64,000 bases of DNA from Chitinophaga varians (GCF_012641275.1 NZ_JABAIA010000001.1:2852001-2916000), one strand, 5' to 3'; counted from the stretch's first letter, positions 8,440 through 17,636 are shown. Translations and numbers: made by a program. Notes: a model not told the origin generated them from the letters alone.

Positions 8440-9909
8440 ATGAGGAGCCTTGTTATATTCCTTTTTTGCCTGACTGTACAGTATGCTTCGGCGCAAACCG
8501 GTCGGCGGACCGGCACCCCTACACAGCGTGTTTCCCCCAATAGGAACAACTCCGCTGGGCGCTCCGGGGCCGTGTCTAACAGTAACGGCACTACGGTAAC
8601 ACGTAACCGTATGCCGGCAGTAACATCAAATGACCAGTGGGCCGGCACCTGGAAAGTAGATTACAAACCCTGGCCGCATATCCCTGCGGTGACCATGCAA
8701 TTGCAGATAGGCATGCCAAGGCAGCATATGCTGTACCCTGCATTGTTATCGCTTGATTATGGAGAGTTCCACGGGTCGTATTACCTGTTGCTGGTCCGGA
8801 AAAATGAGCAGCAACTGGGCATCGGCAGGGGCAAATATCCCGTCCGGGAAACCCCGTTCAAACTGGGCATCTGGATGATGTACCTCAACGGTACTTTCAA
8901 CTATTCCCGGAAAGGGAACGAACCACCTGTAATGGACATCCAGCGCATGTGGATAAAGGACTTCGGTATTTTCATGAAAGGCCTCTATGATGATGACGAG
9001 ATTTATGTTAGCACCAAAGTCACCCTGCGTGACATGCTGTACCGCAATCCCATTCAAATGAAAAAGATCGATAATCAGCCATGGACAGGGGCGGAGGCGC
9101 AGAGAATAATATACCCCGAAAGAGATTCCATTTATCTGGGCCTGTATGATCGTATAGACGTTGATGATAGTACCGGACAACTGACGATCGTGGATGAGGA
9201 CCAGTTGGATAAGGACACGGTAACGCTGGTGCATAACGGCCGCACGCTGCTCCGGTCGCAGGAAATCAACGAGCAGACGCAATCGCAGCGGCTACGGCTG
9301 GATACCGGCATGAACCTGCTGGCTTTCTTTGCGGACAATTACGGCCGCCTGCCGCCCAATACCGGCGACATGCGGGTGGCCATCGATGGGAAAAAATACA
9401 GCTTTGATTTCAGCGACCGTTCTAATGCTTATGCCACCTTCCTGGTGGCGCAGTTATACCGCCGGCCGGTGCCGGAAAAGCCGGCTACGGCAACGGTTAC
9501 GCCGCCATCTGCGCCGCCCGTGGCTTCGATGCCGCCAGGCGGAGATACGGCCGCGCTCACCCGCACCGTCATCAGCCGGAAAGACCAATGGGTGACCACT
9601 ATCAAGGTAAAGCAACGGGAAATCACGCTGGAGCTGTGGGACGCCCAGACAGAGGACGGCGACAGTATTTCCCTTCGCCTCAATGAGAAATGGATCGTGA
9701 GCGGTTTCCCGGTAAAGAAACAGATCCAGGAGCTGAAAATCACGCTGCAGCCCGGCGAAAACAGATTGCAGTTTATGGCAGACAACCTGGGGCGAATTCC
9801 GCCCAATACCGCAGCGCTGCGTATATTGTTTGATAAGATCAGCCGCAGGGTAGACCTGAGCACGGATATGAAGCGGAACAACATGATCCGGATCATATAT
9901 GAGGAATGA
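8440..9909 (+). CDS. Secreted protein with a duplicated C-terminal domain
   Basis: 489 residues counted from the ATG at 8440, chosen because it opens a signal peptide (MRSLVIFLFCLTVQYASAQ); an in-frame ATG at 8416 lies upstream. Residues 20-60 are a low-complexity N/S/T/R linker. Residues 65-210 form a domain with WAGTWKVDYKPWP. Two related C-terminal domains follow, at about 228-342 and 393-489, each ending in the same block (ADNYGRLPPNT at 298-308, ADNLGRIPPNT at 447-457) and a short basic/aromatic tail. A Pro/Thr/Ala-rich linker (343-370) separates them. Function unknown. It is divergent from the ECF sigma/ClpP operon and could be controlled by it. Confidence 0.7.
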   Translation: MRSLVIFLFCLTVQYASAQTGRRTGTPTQRVSPNRNNSAGRSGAVSNSNGTTVTRNRMPAVTSNDQWAGTWKVDYKPWPHIPAVTMQLQIGMPRQHMLYPALLSLDYGEFHGSYYLLLVRKNEQQLGIGRGKYPVRETPFKLGIWMMYLNGTFNYSRKGNEPPVMDIQRMWIKDFGIFMKGLYDDDEIYVSTKVTLRDMLYRNPIQMKKIDNQPWTGAEAQRIIYPERDSIYLGLYDRIDVDDSTGQLTIVDEDQLDKDTVTLVHNGRTLLRSQEINEQTQSQRLRLDTGMNLLAFFADNYGRLPPNTGDMRVAIDGKKYSFDFSDRSNAYATFLVAQLYRRPVPEKPATATVTPPSAPPVASMPPGGDTAALTRTVISRKDQWVTTIKVKQREITLELWDAQTEDGDSISLRLNEKWIVSGFPVKKQIQELKITLQPGENRLQFMADNLGRIPPNTAALRILFDKISRRVDLSTDMKRNNMIRIIYEE

Positions 9910-9912
9910 CCG

Positions 9913-10395
9913 CTACCAGCCTTTTCTGTTGGAACCGCTTTCTATACAGTAGATGCTGTTACGCGGAAAGGACTCATTGAACTTTTCGAGGTACACTTCA
10001 TAGCCGATAAAGCCGATACTGTCTGCTTCCACGTCCATGGCGGCCAGTGCAGGATTACTGTCGATGCCGTTGTAATAGGCTTCGCCCATGCCTACGATAA
10101 AACAGCGGCAGTAGAGAAAACCGTCGTCTGAGCCGTCGGTGTATTGTTGAACTTCCTGCCTGTCAATATGATAGAGTTTTTGTTCCATAGTGAGCAGGAA
10201 CGACGCCAGGGATGCTTTGTCCAGTGTTTGCAATACCTGGCGAAGGTTTTCGCCGATTACATCGGTCAGTTCGTAGCTAAGGGATTCGAGAAGAAAGGGA
10301 TCGTTGGTCCTTAAAGCAAGCCGGCGGGCCGCATTGAGTTCGGGAGAAACGGACCAGGCAGTTTCTATCAGCTGCCAGAAGTTGGCTTCATTCAT
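9913..10395 (-). CDS. DUF4240 domain protein
   Basis: 160-residue cytoplasmic protein starting MNEANFWQLIETAW. The N-terminal block FWxLIE and the spacing to the later YLEKFNESFP region match the DUF4240 family of unknown function, often found near immunity or toxin-related genes. The ATG at 10395 is preferred over one at 10491, which would add 32 residues of no family resemblance. The end abuts the secreted protein gene on the other strand with 3 bp between the stops. Confidence 0.7.
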   Translation of the reverse strand: MNEANFWQLIETAWSVSPELNAARRLALRTNDPFLLESLSYELTDVIGENLRQVLQTLDKASLASFLLTMEQKLYHIDRQEVQQYTDGSDDGFLYCRCFIVGMGEAYYNGIDSNPALAAMDVEADSIGFIGYEVYLEKFNESFPRNSIYCIESGSNRKGW

Positions 10396-10586
10396 AACTA
10401 AAGAGATAAATGAGTTAAAAAATGACGTTTGGGATAACAATTCAAAGGTAGGAGGGGGCTGCGTACTGGATATGCGCAATAAAAGCCCCAAAAACCGCTA
10501 CTGTAACAGGTTTGCAGTGAGAGCAACATTTAATCGCCGGGAGTTGTAAATTACAGGTTCCTATCCATCATGAAATATCATTTCGC

Positions 10587-11144
10587 ATGACAAAGCGTTT
10601 TTCCGGCAAGAGCTTCTACCAAAACGTATATATATTCCTGTTAGTAACGGGGATTATACTGATGGTGTTTGCCTATCTCCTTTACCGCCATACTTTTATA
10701 CCCCTGATGGTCCCGATAGGGATTGTATTGGTAACCGGACTAATCGCCTTTGTGGTGGTCCGAAAACACTATAACCGGATATATGGCATCAGAGGCTTCT
10801 TTTATGCCCTGTCCAACAGTCTGTTGGCCTATGGCGGCATGGTATCGTTCCTGTTTCTGCTGATCAACTACTACGGGGCCAGCAGCGTGGACGAGGGACT
10901 GGTGCTGCCGGTAAAACGCAAGCATCTGGCGATAGACAGTACCGGCCGTATTACAGCCATGGAAAAGCCTTCTGTGATTATTCATCATCAGGGGGTGGAC
11001 AAGGAGCTGGTATTTGATTTCGCCCGTTATCCACAGGTGATACAGGCTGAATATGTGGTGATTGACTACAGCAGGGGATTTTTCGGGTATGATATACTGC
11101 ACTCATTTGATGTGGTGCAAAAGCTGCCGGAGGGACAGCCGTAA
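10587..11144 (+). CDS. Hypothetical membrane protein, three N-terminal TM segments
   Basis: 185 residues. Hydrophobic segments lie at about 13-32 (VYIFLLVTGIILMVFAYLLY), 37-57 and 73-93. They are followed by a soluble domain of about 85 residues, probably extracytoplasmic or cytoplasmic beta structure (KPSVIIHHQGVDKELVF, VVIDYSRGFFGYD). No family recognised. The gene stands alone. The downstream sequence has a weak CTGGCC/GGCCAG hairpin at about 11150-11168 without a good T-run. Confidence 0.6.
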   Translation: MTKRFSGKSFYQNVYIFLLVTGIILMVFAYLLYRHTFIPLMVPIGIVLVTGLIAFVVVRKHYNRIYGIRGFFYALSNSLLAYGGMVSFLFLLINYYGASSVDEGLVLPVKRKHLAIDSTGRITAMEKPSVIIHHQGVDKELVFDFARYPQVIQAEYVVIDYSRGFFGYDILHSFDVVQKLPEGQP

Positions 11145-11429
11145 AATACCTGGCCTGATAACGGCCAGCGCTTGCTACACTTTGTTTGTGGAAACTAAAT
11201 TTTCTACAATAGGGAGTTTAAGGACAAATGGTCTGGAAATGGACAATAATTTTTCAGGAACGAAGACTCGTTGCTGAAGGAAATGAGCATTACAGAATAA
11301 ATTTTAAGAGATATTAGTTCTCATAGTTTTATCTTCGGGGCGACTTTACTGTTTTCTGTACAATTCGTAGGGATTTAATGATCATCTTATTTTTTTAATT
11401 GAGCTAACAAATTAGCTTGAATTTGCTCC
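11145..11429. other. AT-rich intergenic region before the acyltransferase
   Basis: 285 bp with no supportable gene. Apart from the weak hairpin near its left end, I see only AT-rich sequence, with a T-rich stretch just ahead of the acyltransferase start. Confidence 0.5.
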
Positions 11430-12095
11430 ATGAAAAGATATATTAATTTTTTTTTTCGGCTGAACCTTAAAACCATCTATTTTAATTTTAAATATCTCCC
11501 TTTCTCCCAGGCAATCAGACTTCCCATCTTGATTTCCCGAAGGGTTTACCTAAGGGCGGCTAAGGGTAAAATATCGTTTGAATGTCCTGTCAGGACAGCT
11601 ATGGTGCAAATTGGATATGAGGGAGTCGGGATTTTTGATCATAAAAAATCAAGAAGCATCTGGGAAGTAAGCGGAGAGGTTGTTTTTAAGGGAAAAGCCG
11701 TAATTGGCCATGGCTCAAAGATTTCTGTAAGGAAAGGAGGTGTCCTTTCCCTGGGTGATAACTTTGTAATTTCTGCAGAGACATCTATTGTTGTCACGAC
11801 AAACGTTACGTTTGGAAATAATAACCTGTTGTCGTGGGATATTCTGGTGATGGATACTGATTTCCATTTAATAGAGGACGAGTCAGGAAAAGTCCTTAAT
11901 TCACCGATGCCTATTGTTATTGGAGATAAGGTTTGGATCGGGTGTCGGTCCGTGATTTTAAAAGGGGCGAATATTCCTGATAATTGTGTTATAGGAGCTA
12001 ATTCTGTTCTCTCCCGTGAGTTAGAAGAGGAAAAGGGGGTGTATGTAGGAAATCCCATTAAACTGGTGAAAAGGAATATTACATGGAATTACTAA
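11430..12095 (+). CDS. Hexapeptide-repeat acyltransferase (LbH family)
   Basis: 221 residues. From about residue 85 it shows the left-handed beta-helix pattern of acyl- or acetyltransferases acting on sugars: VVFKGKAVIGHGSKISV, LSLGDNFVISAETSI, VTFGNNNLLSWDILVMDTDFH, then PIVIGDKVWIGCRSVILKGANIPDNCVIGANSVLSRE and VYVGNPIK. Family knowledge points to O-acetylation of polysaccharide or LPS. The DNA is clearly more AT-rich than its neighbours (for example, the first 100 codons are full of TTT, AAA and ATT), and no other glycan genes are adjacent, so it looks acquired or relocated (inference). Confidence 0.8.
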   Translation: MKRYINFFFRLNLKTIYFNFKYLPFSQAIRLPILISRRVYLRAAKGKISFECPVRTAMVQIGYEGVGIFDHKKSRSIWEVSGEVVFKGKAVIGHGSKISVRKGGVLSLGDNFVISAETSIVVTTNVTFGNNNLLSWDILVMDTDFHLIEDESGKVLNSPMPIVIGDKVWIGCRSVILKGANIPDNCVIGANSVLSRELEEEKGVYVGNPIKLVKRNITWNY

Positions 12096-12176
12096 GCCGG
12101 TGGCATGCTGCCGGTACTTGCCTTGTAGAAAGAAACTTTTGATTGGTGTTAAAATCGATGATGTTAACACATGGCT

Positions 12177-12222
12177 TTAAAAGCAAAACGGAATAACCAG
12201 TGTAATACCGATTATTCCGTTT
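12177..12222 (-). terminator. Intrinsic terminator of tRNA-Phe
   Basis: A perfect 11-bp stem (12186-12196 with 12212-12222) is followed on the minus strand by TTTTGCTTTT. It begins four bases beyond the discriminator base of the tRNA. Confidence 0.8.
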
Positions 12223-12225
12223 CTG

Positions 12226-12298
12226 TGGTGTGGGGCGGGATCGAACCGCCGACACAAGGATTTTCAGTCCTTTGCTCTACCGACTGAGCTACCGCACC
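12226..12298 (-). tRNA. tRNA-Phe (anticodon GAA)
   Basis: A 73-nt cloverleaf on the minus strand. The D arm is GCTC/GAGC, the anticodon stem AAGGA/TCCTT with loop CTGAAAA (anticodon GAA), the T arm GGCGG/CCGCC with loop TTCGATC, and the discriminator A. The 3' CCA is not encoded. The acceptor stem GGTGCGG/CCACACC has a C5-A68 mismatch where a C-G pair would be expected. It has its own promoter and terminator. Confidence 0.95.
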
Positions 12299-12335
12299 GT
12301 GTCTTTTTTTGTGTGTCCCTCTCGTGAAGGGATTG

Positions 12336-12364
12336 CAAAAGTAAGACAAAATTTATAATTGCAA
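12336..12364 (-). promoter_or_regulatory. Bacteroidota-type promoter of tRNA-Phe
   Basis: On the minus strand: TTG (12364-12362), an 18-nt spacer, and TACTTTTG (12343-12336), matching TTG-N17-23-TAnnTTTG. The predicted start is about 30 bases before the tRNA. Confidence 0.75.
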
Positions 12365-12383
12365 AATTTTTCTTCAGAAATTT

Positions 12384-13148
12384 CTAAAAAACTTTTTGCT
12401 GAACGATGCCGCTCCATAATTGAGTACGCCAGAACAGTGACTGGGCGGCGTATTCAGCGGCTTCTTCCCATTTTTTGGAATCGTTGCCACAAAGTTCCTG
12501 TACCATCTGCATGGCCAATTGACTATGATGATCGCCGTCTACTTCGATATGTCTTTCGAGGTAATAGATGAAGGTGCCCAGTTTTCCGGGGAATTTACGG
12601 TCGAGGTCTTTTACCAGGGCATGGAACATATCAGGGATGAGGTCTTCACGGCCAAAGGTGAAGACGGCTGCCATTACATGTGCCTTACCGGTAGCGATCA
12701 CATCGAAAGTAAAGCCAAGAAACCCTTTTACAGCCTCAGGAAGCGAAGATGCTGCAAGGATGGTGTGTATGGGCGTGCCGGCGGCGATAGCGGCAATAAG
12801 GGCCTTTATTTTGCTTGTGTCAGCGCCTGCCTGTTCCATTGCTCTTTCATAGAGCTCAAAATGGCTGCAACGGTTACCGTCCATGTCAATGTCGCTTTCT
12901 TCGCCGGTAACGATTTCATTGATAAGGTAGCGGGTAGCGGCATTACCTACGGGTACCCAGGGCACGTTGACGCAGGTAAGCTGCTGCTGCAGGCCTTTCA
13001 GCAACGACATAAAATCCCACACGGCATACACATGGTATTCCATGAAGAGGCGGATATCGTCGAGGGTTTCGAGGGAAGCGTATAAAGGATGGGAAATAAC
13101 TTTTTCCCTGTTGGCGGAAATGGTTTCCTGTATTTTCTCGATGTTCAT
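12384..13148 (-). CDS. DUF3050 protein (haem oxygenase-like fold)
   Basis: 254 residues, all helical. Blocks such as LFMEYHVYAVWDFMSLLKGLQ, LINEIVTGEESDID and LERHIEVDGDHHSQLAMQM match the DUF3050 family, which has the haem oxygenase/TenA-like fold. Conserved His and Glu residues (EYHVYAVWDF, HIEVDGDHH) suggest a metal- or ligand-binding pocket. The biochemical role is unknown. It lies 44 bp downstream of recQ on the same strand, so read-through from recQ is likely. Confidence 0.8.
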   Translation of the reverse strand: MNIEKIQETISANREKVISHPLYASLETLDDIRLFMEYHVYAVWDFMSLLKGLQQQLTCVNVPWVPVGNAATRYLINEIVTGEESDIDMDGNRCSHFELYERAMEQAGADTSKIKALIAAIAAGTPIHTILAASSLPEAVKGFLGFTFDVIATGKAHVMAAVFTFGREDLIPDMFHALVKDLDRKFPGKLGTFIYYLERHIEVDGDHHSQLAMQMVQELCGNDSKKWEEAAEYAAQSLFWRTQLWSGIVQQKVF

Positions 13149-13192
13149 TCTATGACTGTTTGTTCACTGGTATCACATGACTGCTGTCTTCA

Positions 13193-15394
13193 CTAGTTGC
13201 CGTATTCCACCAGGAATTTTATGCGGACCAGTTTAAGTTGTTCCAGTGTGTAATCGTTTTCGATCAGTTCTTCCCGGGCCAGCGCCAGGCTGGATGTTTC
13301 ACAACCCTTGAAGTATTCCATGATTTCATCCTGGGCGTAGTCGTCCAGTTCTTCATCAATGCAATAATCAAGGTTGAGTTTGGTGCCGCTGGCAACAATG
13401 GTCTCCATTTCGTCCAGCAGCTGGGAGATGGTGAGCTCCTTGTTTTTGGCGATGGTTTCCAACGGGATTTTTTTGTCGATGTTCTGAATGATGAACACCT
13501 TCATGCCGCTTTTGTTGACAACGCTCTTCATCACAAAGTCATCTGGCTTGGTGATGTTGTTTTCTTCCACGTATTTGGCGATAACGTCGATAAACTGTTT
13601 ACCGTAGCGCACTGCTTTACCTTTGCTGACACCCTGTATTTTTTCCAGTTCCTGTACGGTAGTGGGATATTGGGTGGCCATGTCTTCGAGGGATGTTTCC
13701 AGGAAGATCACGAAAGGAGGCAGGTTTTTTTCTTTGGCTACTTTCTTGCGCAGTTCCTTCAGCATTTCAAACAGCGCCGGGTCGGCAGAGGCGTTGGCTT
13801 CTGCATTGGCTTCTTCTTCCTCTTCCACGCCGTCTTCGTCAAACTGGTGATTGAGGGCCACCATGATGGAGTAGGGCTTTTTGAGGAATTTTTTGCCTTT
13901 GTCCGTTACCTTCAGCAGGCCGTATTCTTCGATGTCTTTCTCGATAAGGCCTTCCAGCATCATTTGCCGGATAAGGGAATTCCAGAAATGTGCATCAAAT
14001 TCTTTGCCTTCTCCGAAGATGTCCAGCTGGTCATGGCGATAGGTAGATATCTGCGGACTGGTTTTGCCGGTGATCACATTTACTACGTATTCGCTGCCAA
14101 AACGTTCTTCCAGGGCTTTGATGGCTTTGAGAACGATCACCACCCTGTTTTTGACTTCTATTTTTTCCTTCGGATTGCGGCAGTTGTCGCACTGGCCACA
14201 ATCTTCTGTTTCATATTTTTCCCCGAAATAGTGCAGGATAACTTTACGGCGGCATACAGCGCTTTCGGCGTAAGCCACGGTTTCATTGATCAGCTGGGCG
14301 CCCATTTCCCTTTCACTGAGGGGCTTGTCGCGCATCAGGTGTTCCAGTTTCTGTACGTCCTTGTGGGAATAGTAACAGATACAGTTGCCTTCCAGTCCGT
14401 CACGACCGGCACGGCCGGTTTCCTGGTAATAGTTTTCAAGGCTTTTGGGAATGTTGTAGTGGATCACGAACCGCACGTCCGGTTTGTCGATGCCCATACC
14501 GAAGGCAATGGTGGCCACAATTACCTCTACGTCTTCGTGCAGGAACATATCCTGACGTTGTGCACGGGTGGTAGGGTCCAGGCCTGCATGATAAGCTACG
14601 GCCTTGATATTGTTGGCAGACAGCATATCGGCCAGCTCCTCGGTGGTTTTCCGGTTGAGCGTGTAGATAATACCGCTTTTGCCTTTGTGCTGATGGATAT
14701 ATTTGACGATATCCTTGATAGTCAGGTCTTTCTTGCGTTTTGGCCTGATTTCGTAGTACAGGTTGGAACGGTTGAAAGAAGAGATATAGATATTGGGATT
14801 GTTTAATCCCAGGTTCTTAACGATGTCGCTTTGTACTTTAGGCGTAGCGGTGGCGGTAAGTGCGATGATCGGCAGTTTATCGTTGATCTGGTCGATCATC
14901 TCTTTCAGCCGGCGGTACTCCGGACGGAAGTCGTGGCCCCATTCGGAGATACAGTGTGCCTCGTCTACTGCGATGAACGAGATTTCCAGTTCCCGGAAGA
15001 AATCCAGGTTTTCCTGTTTTGTCAGTGTTTCCGGCGCTACATACAGCAGCTTTGTTTTACCGGTTTGCAGGTCTGTGCGTACTTTTTTGATCTGCGCCTT
15101 GGAGAGCGTGGAGTTCAGAAAGTGCGCCACATTGTCTTTACTACTATAACCCCGGACCAGGTCAACCTGGTTTTTCATCAGTGCTATGAGGGGAGATACG
15201 ATCAGTGCACAACCCGGGCTCATCAGCGCCGGTAATTGATAACACAGGGATTTTCCTCCGCCTGTTGGCATGATAACGAAGGTATCTTTTCCCGATAGGA
15301 TGCTATTTATAATGATTTCCTGATTTCCTTTAAAGGAATCGAACCCGAAATGTTCGCGTAATGCATCCATCAAACTTACCTTTACAACAGCCAT
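13193..15394 (-). CDS. recQ: ATP-dependent DNA helicase RecQ
   Basis: 733-residue 3'-5' helicase used in recombination and fork repair. Visible parts are the Walker A MPTGGGKSLCYQLP near residue 43, the DEAH box AVDEAHCISEWGHDFRPEYR, motif VI QETGRAGRDG, the RQC zinc cysteines (VCRRKVILHYFG and DCGQCDNC) and a winged helix. After an acidic linker (DEDGVEEEEEAN) comes an HRDC domain, then about 90 extra residues that include a helix-turn-helix-like stretch (ETIAKNKELTISQLLDEM). The ATG at 15394 is chosen over 15403. The sequence ends with a cytosolic tail typical of Bacteroidota RecQ. Confidence 0.95.
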   Translation of the reverse strand: MAVVKVSLMDALREHFGFDSFKGNQEIIINSILSGKDTFVIMPTGGGKSLCYQLPALMSPGCALIVSPLIALMKNQVDLVRGYSSKDNVAHFLNSTLSKAQIKKVRTDLQTGKTKLLYVAPETLTKQENLDFFRELEISFIAVDEAHCISEWGHDFRPEYRRLKEMIDQINDKLPIIALTATATPKVQSDIVKNLGLNNPNIYISSFNRSNLYYEIRPKRKKDLTIKDIVKYIHQHKGKSGIIYTLNRKTTEELADMLSANNIKAVAYHAGLDPTTRAQRQDMFLHEDVEVIVATIAFGMGIDKPDVRFVIHYNIPKSLENYYQETGRAGRDGLEGNCICYYSHKDVQKLEHLMRDKPLSEREMGAQLINETVAYAESAVCRRKVILHYFGEKYETEDCGQCDNCRNPKEKIEVKNRVVIVLKAIKALEERFGSEYVVNVITGKTSPQISTYRHDQLDIFGEGKEFDAHFWNSLIRQMMLEGLIEKDIEEYGLLKVTDKGKKFLKKPYSIMVALNHQFDEDGVEEEEEANAEANASADPALFEMLKELRKKVAKEKNLPPFVIFLETSLEDMATQYPTTVQELEKIQGVSKGKAVRYGKQFIDVIAKYVEENNITKPDDFVMKSVVNKSGMKVFIIQNIDKKIPLETIAKNKELTISQLLDEMETIVASGTKLNLDYCIDEELDDYAQDEIMEYFKGCETSSLALAREELIENDYTLEQLKLVRIKFLVEYGN

Positions 15395-15552
15395 TGCATT
15401 CAAAATTTAAAAAGAATGGTAAACTCAAACTCTAAAGAATCAACAAATGATGAAATAGTTCTATATGTTTTTTAGGGGACACGAAGTTACTTAAAAAAGC
15501 GCGTAGTATCAATATAAATTCCGTGATCGCTCTGCTGCTGACTAAAAAATGA

Positions 15553-15560
15553 TAAATTTG
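15553..15560 (+). promoter_or_regulatory. Possible -7 box of kdsD
   Basis: TAAATTTG fits TAnnTTTG, and is 9 bases before the kdsD ATG. Transcription would then start within a few bases of the start codon. No good TTG lies 17-23 nt upstream, so this is weak. Confidence 0.4.
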
Positions 15561-15569
15561 TAATTCGTC

Positions 15570-16544
15570 ATGAAAAGGAATGGAACCATTAACATCGGAA
15601 CAGTAGCCAAACGCACAATTGCTTTGGAAGCAGCGGCTATTAATGATTTGCAGCATTTTATAGATGCAGATTTTGAGAAAGTGGTGGAACTGGTCGCCCA
15701 ATGCAAAGGGAGACTGGTGGTAACAGGCATCGGTAAAAGCGCCATTATCGCCCAGAAAATAGTGGCCACCTTAAACTCCACAGGCACCCCGGCGCTGTTT
15801 ATGCACGCGGCAGACGCCATCCATGGTGACCTGGGCATGATAACGCCGGAAGATATCGTGATGTGTATCTCCAAAAGCGGTACCTCCGCTGAAGTGAAGG
15901 TGCTGGTGCCCCTGGTGAAGAATTTTGGCAACACTTTAGTCGCCATGGTGGGGAATACCGGCTCATTTCTGGCACAGGAAGCGGACTATGTGCTCAATAC
16001 CACGGTGAGCCAGGAAGCCTGTCCCAATAACCTTGCACCCACTACCAGCACGACTGCCCAATTGGCGATGGGGGATGCCCTGGCCGTTTGCCTTATCGAA
16101 TGGCACGGATTTACGGCTGCTGATTTTGCCAAGTTCCATCCCGGTGGTGCATTAGGTAAAAAATTATACCTGAAGGTGGCAGACCTCTGCAAATTACATC
16201 AGGCTCCCAGCGTATTGTTAACCAGCACATTAAGGGAAGTAATCGTGGAGATATCCTCCAAAATGCTGGGCGTCACCGCCGTTCTGGACGAAAAAGGTGC
16301 TCTTCAGGGAATTATCACCGATGGTGACCTGCGGCGCATGCTGGAAAAAAATGTTGCTACCGCCGGCGTAACAGCCAAAGATATCATGTCGGTCAACCCG
16401 AAAAATATCCAGCAAAGCGAATTGGCGATCAACGCATTGGAGATGATGCGCCAGCACGATATCACACAATTGCTGGCCATGGACGGTGACCGGTACTGCG
16501 GCGTGATTCACTTACATGATTTAATCAGAGAAGGAATTATATAA
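15570..16544 (+). CDS. kdsD: Arabinose-5-phosphate isomerase (KdsD/KpsF/GutQ)
   Basis: Converts ribulose 5-phosphate to arabinose 5-phosphate, the first step towards Kdo in the cytoplasm. 324 residues: an SIS domain at about 35-180 (VTGIGKSAIIAQK, MCISKSGTSAEVKVLV, LAPTTSTTAQLAMGDALA) then two CBS domains at about 205-324 (ITDGDLRRMLEK in the first, VIHLHDLIREG at the end). The stop overlaps the manC start (TAATG), so the two are translationally coupled. Its product feeds the kdnA-kdsB-kdnB branch encoded at 39.9 kb. Confidence 0.93.
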   Translation: MKRNGTINIGTVAKRTIALEAAAINDLQHFIDADFEKVVELVAQCKGRLVVTGIGKSAIIAQKIVATLNSTGTPALFMHAADAIHGDLGMITPEDIVMCISKSGTSAEVKVLVPLVKNFGNTLVAMVGNTGSFLAQEADYVLNTTVSQEACPNNLAPTTSTTAQLAMGDALAVCLIEWHGFTAADFAKFHPGGALGKKLYLKVADLCKLHQAPSVLLTSTLREVIVEISSKMLGVTAVLDEKGALQGIITDGDLRRMLEKNVATAGVTAKDIMSVNPKNIQQSELAINALEMMRQHDITQLLAMDGDRYCGVIHLHDLIREGII

Positions 16545-17635
16545 TGACACAACTGAACAGCCATTTTTATGTGGCCATCATGGCCGGAGGCATTGGCAGC
16601 CGTTTTTGGCCCCATAGCCGGACAGATAATCCCAAGCAGTTCCTGGACATCCTGAACACGGGAAAAACATTGCTCCAATGGACATATGAACGGTTTGCGA
16701 CCTTCATTCCAAAGGAAAACATCTTCGTGGTGACGCATCATCAGTATACCGGCAAAGTGGCGGAACAACTGCCCGAAGTGGCGGAAGCAAATATTGTCAG
16801 CGAACCTTCCCGCAAAAACACGGCCCCCTGCGTTGCCTATATCTCCCATAAAATACATAAACAGGACCCGCTGGCCAATATCATCTGTGCTCCGGCTGAT
16901 CACCTGATCATGGACGGACCGGCATTTACCTCGGCCTGCCTGAACGCCCTGCTGTTTGTACAGAAACACAGCGCCCTGTTAACGCTTGGCATCAAACCCA
17001 CCCGCCCTGATACCGGGTACGGCTACATCCAGTATGAACCGCAACAGGTGGCTGACAACGTTTATAAAGTCAAAACATTTACCGAAAAGCCCAACCTGGA
17101 ACTGGCCAAAACCTTCCTGCAAAGCGGCGACTTCCTCTGGAATGCCGGCATCTTCGTATGGAATGTGAAAACCATCCTCGCTGCTTTCCGGGAATACCTC
17201 CCCGAAATAGATGAGCTGTTTGAACAAAGCACATCAGCCCTGAACACACCGGAAGAAAAGGAAGCCATCGAAAAAGTATATCCGCAATGCACCAATATCT
17301 CCATCGACTATGGTATCATGGAGAAAGCTGATAACGTGTACGTGATCCCTTCCAACTTCGGCTGGAGTGACCTGGGCACCTGGGCCTCCGCTTACGAAAA
17401 CCTGGAAAAAGACTACCTGGGCAACGCTGTACAGGGAAAAAACGTGGTAGTAATAGACGCTACCAAGTGCATGGTGAAAGTGCCAAATGAGAAACTGGTA
17501 CTGCTGCAGGGCCTCGATGAATTTATCGTGATTGATACAAACGACGTGCTCCTAATTTGCCGGAAAGACAATGAGCAGCAGATCAAGGAATATGTGGCGG
17601 AAATCAAGCGCAACAAAGGCGAAAAATATCTCTAG
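16544..17635 (+). CDS. manC: Mannose-1-phosphate guanylyltransferase
   Basis: Makes GDP-mannose from mannose 1-phosphate and GTP for polysaccharide and fucose pathways. 363 residues, the short form without the C-terminal isomerase cupin domain. The nucleotidyltransferase signature MAGGIGSRFWPHSR is at residues 14-27, NPKQF follows, and FTEKPNLELAKTF with GDFLWNAGIFVW carries the sugar-binding part. The start overlaps the kdsD stop by one base. A long palindrome starts 2 bp after the stop. Confidence 0.94.
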   Translation: MTQLNSHFYVAIMAGGIGSRFWPHSRTDNPKQFLDILNTGKTLLQWTYERFATFIPKENIFVVTHHQYTGKVAEQLPEVAEANIVSEPSRKNTAPCVAYISHKIHKQDPLANIICAPADHLIMDGPAFTSACLNALLFVQKHSALLTLGIKPTRPDTGYGYIQYEPQQVADNVYKVKTFTEKPNLELAKTFLQSGDFLWNAGIFVWNVKTILAAFREYLPEIDELFEQSTSALNTPEEKEAIEKVYPQCTNISIDYGIMEKADNVYVIPSNFGWSDLGTWASAYENLEKDYLGNAVQGKNVVVIDATKCMVKVPNEKLVLLQGLDEFIVIDTNDVLLICRKDNEQQIKEYVAEIKRNKGEKYL

Positions 17636-17636
17636 T

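Noticed and set aside
13238..14806. Long open frame (522 codons) on the plus strand opposite recQ
   Set aside because: It is antisense to recQ and its protein is poor in known motifs, rich in F, V and H as expected from reversed codons. Shadow frame of a well-supported gene.
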